From: CANHVK01 sp046304235
GTDB lineage: Bacteria; Bacteroidota; Bacteroidia; Flavobacteriales_D; Crocinitomicaceae
Direction of reading: 5' to 3'
NCBI GenBank assembly: GCA_046304235.1
Contig: JBKCEW010000103.1
Coordinates: 1 to 6,992 of the forward strand
Length of the DNA: 6,992 nucleotides
The position numbers and the translations under genes were made by a program. Numbering within the stretch: position 1 is the first letter of the stretch; every line of letters begins with the position of its first letter. A model generated the notes under the pieces. It was not told the origin of the DNA, made no database searches, and saw only the letters and a list, made by a program, of their open reading frames with translations. This document shows positions 1 through 6,141 of the stretch, one piece after another.

Positions 1-275
1 GAATCTGATACAATTTCATACGATACATTTTTATAAGACACATTCTTTGGTAAATCAAACTTAAATTTATTAGAAATTTTAGCTGTAAAAAAATCAAAAT
101 GAAATTGATTTGGTACTAAAATCGACCTATTATTTACAACAAGTGTATCGTCATTCCAATCTAACTTTAAAATCACATTTTGAGAAAATGAAATGTTATT
201 ACAAGAAATTATATGTATTAATAAAATTAAAATCAAAAAATTAGACTTTGAAATATTATTTTTAAGTTTTAACAT
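1..275 (-). CDS. porU: Probable T9SS sortase PorU, N-terminal fragment (runs off left edge)
   Basis: The minus strand is open from an ATG at 275-273 to the window edge, giving 91 codons with no stop. The protein begins MLKLKNNISKSNF, then a hydrophobic core (LILILLIHII, about residues 14-23) and a polar stretch ending SFSQ, so it is exported. The mature part starts QNVILKLDWNDD and includes NVSYEIVSDS near the edge. A short N-terminal beta region with an early Trp and a 'V-x-YE-x-(I/V)-S' segment is what I recall of flavobacterial PorU N-termini. PorU is the C25-family cysteine protease that removes T9SS C-terminal signals and attaches cargo to surface lipopolysaccharide. The catalytic domain lies outside the window, so the name rests on this weak resemblance and on the nearby gldJ, beside which porU is found in flavobacteria such as F. 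johnsoniae. That an exported protein is encoded is firm; the identity is moderate. An IISC motif at residues 22-25 could be read as a lipobox. Confidence 0.55.
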   Translation of the reverse strand, partial: MLKLKNNISKSNFLILILLIHIISCNNISFSQNVILKLDWNDDTLVVNNRSILVPNQFHFDFFTAKISNKFKFDLPKNVSYKNVSYEIVSD

Positions 276-427
276 AGTGAGCTGTAAATATTGTTGTGAT
301 TTAACAAGGGTAAACTTAAAAAAAAATGGCTTATTGTTTTTTAGATGTTAAAAATATAGAAAATTATTAGTATTATTGTGGGCTATAACGGACAATTAAG
401 AGGTTAACTTCCAAAAAAAACAATTGG
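276..427. promoter_or_regulatory. Divergent intergenic region, porU / PorP-SprF gene
   Basis: This 152-bp A/T-rich spacer separates two outward-facing genes, so both promoters should lie here. I found no exact TAnnTTTG -7 element on either strand. The nearest candidates are TAAACTTA at 311-318 on the plus strand, 17 bases after a TTG at 291-293 but with two mismatches, and TACCCTTG on the minus strand (complement of 305-312) with one mismatch but no TTG at a suitable distance. The bases before the plus-strand start (412-427) are A-rich with no Shine-Dalgarno sequence, as is usual in Bacteroidota. No ORF, RNA gene or convincing hairpin was seen. Confidence 0.4.
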
Positions 428-1408
428 ATGAAAATATATTTTAAATTTATAACCATTTTATTACTAGTGTTTTTAACCAAAACCGCTAATTCTCAAGAGC
501 CGACTTTCACTCAGTTTTATGCTAATCCTATATATTTAAATCCAGCTTTTGCCGGATCCAATAAATGTCCAAGAATTAACATGAATTACAGAAATGAGTG
601 GCCCAACTTATCTGGAAATTATGTAACTTACAGTGCCTCTTATGATAAATATGTGAAAAGTATAGCGGGAGGTTTAGGTTTAATTGCGACCTATGACCAA
701 CAAGGTAGAGGAACAATAAACACTGCAATGCTTGGTCTAGCCTATTCGTATCATCAAAAAATAAATAGAAAATTTTCGATGTTATTTGGAGCAAGAGCTG
801 CATATTTTCAAAAAAGTATCGACCCAACAAAATTAACGTTCAATGATATGATTGATCGTTACAAAGGTTTTATTTATCCTACAGCCGATAAAATTGGTGA
901 AAATCAAGTAAATGTTCAATTTTTTAATGCTTCAGCTGGTGTACTTGGATATTCTAAAAAATTCTTTGCGGGTTTAGCGGTACACAATTTAAACATGCCA
1001 AATGAATCATTAATTACAAATGGGGTTTCACCTCAAAAAATGCGATTTACCTTTCATACAGGTGCGGATATTAAAATAGGTGGTGCACGTTCAAGATATT
1101 CTAAACCAACTTCATTAATGCCAAACATCATTTTTCAATATCAGCAAGGTTTTATGGAAATGAATCTTGGTACCTATGTAAAACATGGAAATTTCACATT
1201 TGGAGCATGGTATAGAAATAGAGATGCATTTATTTTATCATTGGGAATTAGCACTAAAGCATTCAGAATGGGCTATAGCTATGATATAACTGTTTCAAAA
1301 TTAAACAATGGTGTATCATTTGGTTCACATGAAGTTTCAATGGCATTAAATCTTAGTTGTGGAGAGAAACCGGTTAATCACAGAAACCTTTCTTGTCCAT
1401 CATTCTAA
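428..1408 (+). CDS. Type IX secretion system PorP/SprF-family outer-membrane protein
   Basis: This 326-residue protein matches the PorP/SprF family, outer-membrane beta-barrel components of the T9SS (PorP in Porphyromonas, SprF in Flavobacterium, where it is needed for SprB export). Residues 1-22 form a signal peptide: a Lys-containing start, a hydrophobic core (ITILLLVFL), and a likely cut after Ala-Asn-Ser before Gln23. The family's N-terminal hallmark follows directly: PTFTQFYANPIYLNPAFAG at residues 25-43. The rest alternates aromatic, Gly-rich amphipathic strands, as expected of a barrel. The tail ends SHEVSMALNLSCGEKP... and NLSCPSF; the SHE(V/I)S strand and a Cys-Pro-Ser-Phe ending recur in this family as I remember it. 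Its length is normal. Genomes usually carry several paralogs, each often paired with a particular surface protein, so I give no gene symbol. gldJ follows 72 bases downstream with no terminator between, so co-transcription is possible. Confidence 0.9.
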   Translation: MKIYFKFITILLLVFLTKTANSQEPTFTQFYANPIYLNPAFAGSNKCPRINMNYRNEWPNLSGNYVTYSASYDKYVKSIAGGLGLIATYDQQGRGTINTAMLGLAYSYHQKINRKFSMLFGARAAYFQKSIDPTKLTFNDMIDRYKGFIYPTADKIGENQVNVQFFNASAGVLGYSKKFFAGLAVHNLNMPNESLITNGVSPQKMRFTFHTGADIKIGGARSRYSKPTSLMPNIIFQYQQGFMEMNLGTYVKHGNFTFGAWYRNRDAFILSLGISTKAFRMGYSYDITVSKLNNGVSFGSHEVSMALNLSCGEKPVNHRNLSCPSF

Positions 1409-1423
1409 TTTTTTAATACAAAA

Positions 1424-1451
1424 TTGTAACTTTTATTTATTTTTACGTTTA
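1424..1451 (+). promoter_or_regulatory. Candidate Bacteroidota-type promoter for gldJ
   Basis: A TTG at 1424-1426, a 17-base spacer, then TACGTTTA at 1444-1451 fit the Bacteroidota sigma-ABfr pattern (TTG, about 17-23 bases, TAnnTTTG) with one mismatch, the last G being A. Transcription would start near 1456-1458, leaving a leader of about 24 bases before the gldJ ATG. This could give gldJ expression independent of the upstream PorP/SprF gene. In DNA this AT-rich such matches arise by chance, so it is only a candidate. Confidence 0.4.
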
Positions 1452-1480
1452 AATATTAATAAAACAACTGATTTAAAACT

Positions 1481-3520
1481 ATGAATATGAAAATCTATCA
1501 GTTTATTGCTGTGTCCATTTTAACTTTAGGACTTTTGCAATCTTGTGGTTCAGAATCTTCTACGGCTACAAGTTGGGATTACAACAATTCAGACAACGGA
1601 GGTTTTGAAAAAGTAAATAACTACGAACAAGAAACAGGTCCTGGACTAGTTTTTATTGAAGGTGGTTCTTTTACAATGGGTAAAACTGAGCAAGATGTCA
1701 TGTATGATTGGAACAACAGAGCTGCAAGAGTAACTGTATCTACATTTTACATGGATCAAACAGAAGTAACCAACTTCCATTGGGTTGAATACTTATATTG
1801 GATTCAGAGAGCTTATGGAGCTGACTTTCCAATGGTTTATAAAAATGCTTTACCAGACACACTTTGCTGGAGATCACCACTTGGATTCAATGAAAAGTTT
1901 GTAGACTATTACTTACGTCATCCAGCTTATAGAGATTATCCAGTAGTAGGAGTTTCTTGGTTACAAGCATCTGACTATTGCAAATGGAGAACAGACCGTG
2001 TTAATGAATACATCCTTATTCGTGAAGGTATTCTAGAAGGATATAACGTTGAAGCAACTGGTCCTACAACATTTAATACTGAGTCTTACCTTTCAGGACA
2101 GCATGAAGGTGGAGCTTCAGTTCCAGATTTAAATCCATCAAATACTGAAGGTACAAGAAAAGTTAGAATGGAAGATGGTTTCCTGTTGCCTAGATATCGT
2201 CTCCCAACTGAAGCTGAATGGGAATTTGCATCTTATGGATTGATTGGAAATATAGATAATGGCCAAGAAAACTATACAGATCGTAAAATCTACCCATGGA
2301 ATGGCCATTGGGTTCGTAATGATAGCGAAGAATTTAGAGGTATGGTTAGGGCTAACTTCGTAAGAGGTAAAGGTGATTTTATGGGTATCTCTGGTAACCT
2401 AAATGATGGTCATGACGCAACTGGTCCAGTTGATGAATATTGGCCAAATGACTTTGGGTTATACAACATGGCAGGAAACGTATCTGAATGGGTAATGGAT
2501 GTTTACAGACCTTTATCTTCTGAAGATTTTGATGAATTCAGACCATTTAGAGGAAATGTTTTTACAACTAAAATCCTGAATAATGAAGGTGCTATTGCTG
2601 CAAAAAATGAACAAATAACATATGACGTTCATGGTATGAAGGAATATTTAAATGAATTTGAAAGAGTAAGATACCAACGTATTTCTGCAAAATCTCACGA
2701 TGTTTCTGACACAACAATTCCTGATGGAATTATGAAAAAAAACATATCAAGAAACCCTATCAAAAGAGGTTATGCTCCTGATCAATTCTTTGTTTCTCAT
2801 GGAAATAAAAAAGATAGTATTGAATTAGCTATCATTTCAAGAATTAATGGAATTTTAGATACAGCAATTATGTACAAAAACGACAAGTACGAATATGAAG
2901 CATCTAACATAGTTCAAGAAAAAATATTCAATGGAGTATTTGCTGAATCATTAAGAAAAGGTCCACAAGATACAGAATATGATTTTGAAGTTATCACTTT
3001 ATTAAGAGATGGATTTGGTTCATTTGTGATGAATACACCAGGTAAATTAAAATACAGAACTGTAACTGAAGAAGAAAATATAGGTAGATTGAATTACCGT
3101 AGAGATGATTATATAGATTATATTGATGGTGATATTGAAAGTTCTATTTTCTATGATAACAATAATAGAAAAAATGCAATCAACGAAGCCACAAGAGATC
3201 CAAATTTAATTATGTATCAAAGCGAGCACGAACAATATGACTTAAAAGGTGGTGAAGTGAAAAAAGGCTACAATCAAGACGATGAAAATCCTACTACTGT
3301 TGCTTGGCCAACAACACTAGTTTCTGATAAGTCTAGAGTTTACAAAGGTGGTTCGTGGAAAGATAGAGCATATTGGTTAGGTGGAGGAACGAGAAGATTC
3401 CTTGACGAAGACAAATCTTTATCAACTTTAGGATTCAGATGTGCAATGGACAGATTAGGAGGTTCAAAAAGCTTAGAATCTGAGCATCGAAACGCCAAAG
3501 CAAGGAAAAAAGGAAAATAA
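1481..3520 (+). CDS. gldJ: Gliding motility / T9SS lipoprotein GldJ
   Basis: GldJ is an outer-membrane lipoprotein of the gliding and type IX secretion apparatus, related to GldK/PorK. The signal peptide ends in a lipobox, L-Q-S-C, with the lipidated Cys at residue 22. Start M1 is used, but M3 (1487) would serve equally. An FGE-sulfatase fold follows: IEGGSFTMG (59-67), DQTEVTNFHWVEYL (92-105), YPVVGVSWLQASDYCKWRTD (153-172), RYRLPTEAEWEFA (238-250), NDFGLYNMAGNVSEWVMDVY (323-342), and the closing YKGGSWKDRAYWL (621-633) with LGFRCAMDR (650-658). Where FGE enzymes carry the catalytic cysteines just after GGS(F/W), this protein has K-D-R-A-Y, so it should be structural rather than enzymatic. 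RVYKGGSW, GFRCAM and the N-terminal GPGLVFIEGG fit GldJ specifically. At 679 residues it is about 100 or more longer than the roughly 560 I recall for F. johnsoniae GldJ; the excess lies around residues 385-535. The basic C-terminus (NAKARKKGK) is present; in F. johnsoniae the extreme C-terminus is needed for gliding but not for secretion. Confidence 0.93.
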   Translation: MNMKIYQFIAVSILTLGLLQSCGSESSTATSWDYNNSDNGGFEKVNNYEQETGPGLVFIEGGSFTMGKTEQDVMYDWNNRAARVTVSTFYMDQTEVTNFHWVEYLYWIQRAYGADFPMVYKNALPDTLCWRSPLGFNEKFVDYYLRHPAYRDYPVVGVSWLQASDYCKWRTDRVNEYILIREGILEGYNVEATGPTTFNTESYLSGQHEGGASVPDLNPSNTEGTRKVRMEDGFLLPRYRLPTEAEWEFASYGLIGNIDNGQENYTDRKIYPWNGHWVRNDSEEFRGMVRANFVRGKGDFMGISGNLNDGHDATGPVDEYWPNDFGLYNMAGNVSEWVMDVYRPLSSEDFDEFRPFRGNVFTTKILNNEGAIAAKNEQITYDVHGMKEYLNEFERVRYQRISAKSHDVSDTTIPDGIMKKNISRNPIKRGYAPDQFFVSHGNKKDSIELAIISRINGILDTAIMYKNDKYEYEASNIVQEKIFNGVFAESLRKGPQDTEYDFEVITLLRDGFGSFVMNTPGKLKYRTVTEEENIGRLNYRRDDYIDYIDGDIESSIFYDNNNRKNAINEATRDPNLIMYQSEHEQYDLKGGEVKKGYNQDDENPTTVAWPTTLVSDKSRVYKGGSWKDRAYWLGGGTRRFLDEDKSLSTLGFRCAMDRLGGSKSLESEHRNAKARKKGK

Positions 3521-3531
3521 TTCTTTATATT

Positions 3532-3556
3532 AGCCTCGAGAAATCGAGGCTTTTTT
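3532..3556 (+). terminator. Intrinsic terminator after gldJ
   Basis: GCCTCGA (3533-3539), loop GAAA (3540-3543) and TCGAGGC (3544-3550) form a perfect 7-bp stem, extended to 8 bp by A3532-T3551. Six T's run from 3551 to 3556, followed by ATTT. The GAAA loop is a stable GNRA tetraloop. The hairpin starts 11 bases after the gldJ stop and its T-tract ends six bases before the murF ATG, so it also forms most of the murF leader. Confidence 0.9.
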
Positions 3557-3562
3557 ATTTAT

Positions 3563-4846
3563 ATGGAATTTAATAAATATTACGAAACTTCAGGTGTTTG
3601 TATTGATACTAGAAAAATTGAAAAAAACTGTTTATTTATTTGTCTAAAAGGAGAAAATTTTAACGGTAATGACTTTGCAGAAGAAGCTCTAATTTCAGGA
3701 GCAAAATTTGTAATTTCAGACGATTCGAAGTATCAAAACACAGAAAATATATATGTAGTTGAGAACACTTTAAAATATTTACAACACCTTTCTAATTATC
3801 ATCGAAAACAGTTTGAAATACCAATAATAGGAATTACTGGTACAAATGGTAAAACGACGTCAAAAGAGTTGATTTCAACAGTTCTTTCTGAAAAATATAA
3901 TGCACTGTGTACTATTGGTAATTTAAACAACCATATTGGCGTACCTCTGACCTTACTAAAATTAAATAAGGAGCATGAAATTGCGGTTATCGAAATGGGG
4001 GCTAATAAGCCCGGTGACATTAAAGAACTTGTAGAAATAGCAGAACCTACACATGGTATTATCACCAATATGGGCAAAGCACATTTAGAAGGATTTGGTT
4101 CATTTGAAGGTGTTCAAAAAACCAAAAGCGAAATGTATGATTACCTTTCACAAAACAACTCAACCGTATTTTACAACTATGATGATGAAATATTAAAATC
4201 GAACCTTCAAAATCAGAAACTGAACCTTATCCCCTATTCTTCTGAATATAATAGCTATATAAAAGGTGAATTAATTTCAATGTCTCCTTTTATAAATATG
4301 AAATGGAGTTCTTCCGAATATGAATCCCCCTTACTAGAAACTAAAATGATTGGCTCTTACAATTATTATAATTTTCTAGCTGCAATTTGTATTGGTAAAT
4401 ATTTTGGAGTTGAAAATGATAAAATAAATCATGCATTAATCAATTATCAACCTTCAAACAATCGTTCTCAAATTGAAAAAACAGCAAATAACTTGTTAAT
4501 TCTTGATGCATATAATGCTAATCCAACAAGTATGAAAAATGCCATTGAGAGCTTTAACTCAATGGTCTCAGAACAAAAACTGTTGATTTTAGGAGATATG
4601 TTTGAACTTGGTGATGATTCTACAGAAGAACACAAACGTGTTGTAAAGCATACAAAAGAACTTAAATTAAACACCCTTTTTGTAGGAGAACATTTTTATA
4701 AAAACAAAATTGAGTCTGATACTAATTTTTTCAAAAATAAAGAAGAGATAAGATTATTTCTCACGAATAACACTATTAAAAATAACCTTATTTTACTAAA
4801 AGCTTCGAGAGGTATTGGTCTTGAAACTTTAAAAGATGTATTATAA
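3563..4846 (+). CDS. murF: UDP-N-acetylmuramoyl-tripeptide--D-alanyl-D-alanine ligase MurF
   Basis: MurF is the cytoplasmic ATP-dependent ligase that adds D-Ala-D-Ala to UDP-MurNAc-tripeptide, the last soluble step of peptidoglycan precursor synthesis. At 427 residues it has normal length for Bacteroidota. The N-terminal substrate domain shows IDTRKIEKNCLFICLKGENF (14-33). The Mur-ligase ATP site is GITGTNGKTTSKEL (90-103) with P-loop GTNGKTT at 93-99. Next come NLNNHIGVPLTLL (120-132), VIEMGANKPGDI (142-153), and ITNMGKAHLEGFGSFEGV (167-184) leading to KTKSE (186-190), which holds the lysine expected to be carbamylated. The C-terminal domain has DAYNANPTSM (315-324) and LGDMFELG (343-350). 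The ATG at 3563 is the only plausible start: the frame upstream runs back to the gldJ stop without another start codon. A terminator lies immediately upstream and no clear promoter was found, so murF may depend on read-through from gldJ. The gldJ-murF order is, as I recall, also seen in other flavobacteria. Confidence 0.96.
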   Translation: MEFNKYYETSGVCIDTRKIEKNCLFICLKGENFNGNDFAEEALISGAKFVISDDSKYQNTENIYVVENTLKYLQHLSNYHRKQFEIPIIGITGTNGKTTSKELISTVLSEKYNALCTIGNLNNHIGVPLTLLKLNKEHEIAVIEMGANKPGDIKELVEIAEPTHGIITNMGKAHLEGFGSFEGVQKTKSEMYDYLSQNNSTVFYNYDDEILKSNLQNQKLNLIPYSSEYNSYIKGELISMSPFINMKWSSSEYESPLLETKMIGSYNYYNFLAAICIGKYFGVENDKINHALINYQPSNNRSQIEKTANNLLILDAYNANPTSMKNAIESFNSMVSEQKLLILGDMFELGDDSTEEHKRVVKHTKELKLNTLFVGEHFYKNKIESDTNFFKNKEEIRLFLTNNTIKNNLILLKASRGIGLETLKDVL

Positions 4847-4870
4847 AAAAGGCCGGAATTTCTTCCGGCC
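4845..4870 (-). terminator. Intrinsic terminator between convergent murF and acyl-CoA dehydrogenase genes
   Basis: GGCCGGAA (4851-4858) pairs perfectly with TTCCGGCC (4863-4870) across a four-base loop. Read on the minus strand the loop is GAAA and the stem is followed by six T's (complement of 4845-4850), so this is a canonical terminator for the dehydrogenase transcript. On the plus strand the stem is followed by AATATCTGTTT, a poor T-tract, so termination of murF there would be weaker. The minus-strand T-tract overlaps the last bases of the murF stop codon. Confidence 0.88.
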
Positions 4871-4903
4871 AATATCTGTTTAAGAAAAGATAATTATAGT
4901 TTA

Positions 4904-6043
4904 TTATCCTAAAATACTTCTTGAAATAACAATTTTCTGAACTTCTGAAGTTCCTTCATAGATTTGTGTGATTTTAGCATCACGCATTAATCGCTCAACA
5001 TGGTATTCTTTTACATAACCATATCCTCCATGAATTTGAACTGCTTCTACTGTTTGCTCCATAGCTACCTTAGATGCATATAATTTTGCCATCGCACTTG
5101 ATTGATCGTAATTTCTATTCAGATCTTTATCTACTGCAGATTTATAAACCAACAACCTTGCTGCTTCAATTTCTGTAGCCATGTCTGCAAGTTTAAAAGC
5201 AATAGCTTGATGATGAGAAATAGGTTTACCAAAAGCCGCTCTCTCTTTTGAATACGCTGTTGAAAGCTCGAATGCTCCTGCAGCTATTCCTAACGCTTGT
5301 GCTGCAATACCAATTCTACCCCCAGCAAGTGTTTTCATAGCAAATTTGAACCCAAAACCATCCTCTCCTATTCTATTTTCTTTAGGAACTTTCACATCAT
5401 TAAAAATCAAAGTGTGTGTATCACTTCCTCGAATCCCCATTTTATCCTCTTTAGCTCCAACGATAAATCCTTCCATGCCTCGCTCAACGATTAAAACATT
5501 GATTCCTTTATGACCTAATTCAGGATTTGTTTGCGCAATAACTAAATATGTTGATGCTGAAGATCCATTCGTTATCCAGTTTTTTGTTCCATTTAACAAA
5601 TAATGGTCACCCATATCAACCGCAGTTGTTCTTTGTGATGTTGCATCAGAACCAGCTTCCGGTTCAGACAAACAAAAAGCTCCTATTTTTTCCCCTTTAG
5701 CAAGTGGTACAAGGTATTTTTGTTTTTGTTCTTCTGTTCCAAACTTTTCTATACCATAACAAACTAAAGAGTTATTAACTGATAAACAAACAGATACAGA
5801 TGAATCTACTTTTGAAATTTCTTCAATTGCAATAGCATATGAAACAGTATCCATACCGCCACCACCATATTTAGGGTCAACCATCATTCCCATAAAACCT
5901 AATTCACCTAGCTGTTTGATTTCATCCGTTGCGAATTTTTGCTCTCTATCTCTTTCGATTACGCCAGGTTTTAAAACATTTTGCGCAAAATTTCTTGCAG
6001 CATCTCTTACTGCTAAATGCTCTTCTGTAAGTTCAAAATTCAT
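4904..6043 (-). CDS. Acyl-CoA dehydrogenase, short-chain/butyryl-CoA type
   Basis: This is a cytoplasmic FAD enzyme that introduces the alpha,beta double bond into acyl-CoA, passing electrons to electron-transfer flavoprotein. It is 379 residues, the usual length. The N-terminal helical domain begins FELTEEHLAVRDAARNFA. Family signature 1 is CLSEPEAGSDA (124-134), TKNWITNG (153-160) holds the Trp that packs on the flavin, and RAAFGKPI (268-275) is a conserved family block. Signature 2 is QIHGGYGYVKEYHVERLMRD (336-355). The catalytic base is Glu363 in IYEGTSEVQ, the position used by short- and medium-chain enzymes rather than the one used by long-chain and isovaleryl enzymes. Short-chain, butyryl-like specificity is therefore likely, though branched-chain substrates cannot be excluded. 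The gene ends with two adjacent in-frame TAA codons (4906-4901). No beta-oxidation partners or etf genes lie nearby, so it seems to be a stand-alone unit with its own terminator. Confidence 0.95.
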   Translation of the reverse strand: MNFELTEEHLAVRDAARNFAQNVLKPGVIERDREQKFATDEIKQLGELGFMGMMVDPKYGGGGMDTVSYAIAIEEISKVDSSVSVCLSVNNSLVCYGIEKFGTEEQKQKYLVPLAKGEKIGAFCLSEPEAGSDATSQRTTAVDMGDHYLLNGTKNWITNGSSASTYLVIAQTNPELGHKGINVLIVERGMEGFIVGAKEDKMGIRGSDTHTLIFNDVKVPKENRIGEDGFGFKFAMKTLAGGRIGIAAQALGIAAGAFELSTAYSKERAAFGKPISHHQAIAFKLADMATEIEAARLLVYKSAVDKDLNRNYDQSSAMAKLYASKVAMEQTVEAVQIHGGYGYVKEYHVERLMRDAKITQIYEGTSEVQKIVISRSILG

Positions 6044-6141
6044 ATATCTTAATTTATTTCAACTATGTTTGTAAAAGTAAAACAATTTATTTCGTTTTAG
6101 ATTCCATAATTCTAAATAAATTCAAATCAAGAATAAAATTC
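6044..6141. promoter_or_regulatory. Divergent intergenic region, acyl-CoA dehydrogenase / anmK
   Basis: This 98-bp, very A/T-rich spacer must hold the promoters of two outward-facing genes. On the minus strand, TACTTTTA (complement of 6072-6079) differs from TAnnTTTG only in the last base, but has no TTG at the right distance. Neither gene has a Shine-Dalgarno sequence. No hairpin, repeat or small ORF was seen. Confidence 0.45.
6064..6071 (+). promoter_or_regulatory. Candidate -7 element for anmK
   Basis: TATGTTTG matches the Bacteroidota -7 consensus TAnnTTTG exactly. Transcription would start near 6076-6078, leaving a leader of about 65 bases before the anmK ATG. No TTG lies 17-23 bases upstream, so only half of the promoter pattern is present. 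Confidence 0.4.

Noticed and set aside
576..830. 84-codon minus-strand ORF inside the PorP/SprF gene
   Set aside because: It lies wholly inside a well-supported family gene, and its product has no recognisable motif.
1481..3520. Active formylglycine-generating (sulfatase-modifying) enzyme
   Set aside because: The catalytic cysteines after the GGS(F/W) motif are absent, and the lipoprotein signal and overall motifs match GldJ.
1481..3520. GldK/PorK instead of GldJ
   Set aside because: GldK is shorter (about 460 residues as I recall) and is normally followed by gldL, gldM and gldN; here murF follows, and the RVYKGGSW and GFRCAM blocks fit GldJ.
3518..3565. Possible gldJ-murF fusion by stop read-through: murF is in the same frame as gldJ and only one TAA separates them, with 14 open codons between
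   Set aside because: In-frame placement occurs by chance one time in three, the 42-base gap is short enough to stay open by chance, and a terminator lies within it. An outer-membrane lipoprotein fused to a cytoplasmic ligase makes no sense.
3799..4077. 92-codon minus-strand ORF inside murF
   Set aside because: Antisense to the conserved ATP-binding core of MurF; its open frame is a by-product of codon use there.
4468..4674. 68-codon minus-strand ORF inside murF
   Set aside because: Antisense to the conserved C-terminal domain of MurF, with no independent evidence.
5297..5494. 65-codon plus-strand ORF inside the acyl-CoA dehydrogenase gene
   Set aside because: Antisense to a conserved enzyme region; low-complexity product with no family resemblance.
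6044..6074. Minus-strand promoter for the dehydrogenase: TTG, 17 bases, TAGTTGAA
   Set aside because: The -7 half matches TAnnTTTG too poorly (TGAA instead of TTTG) to be called.
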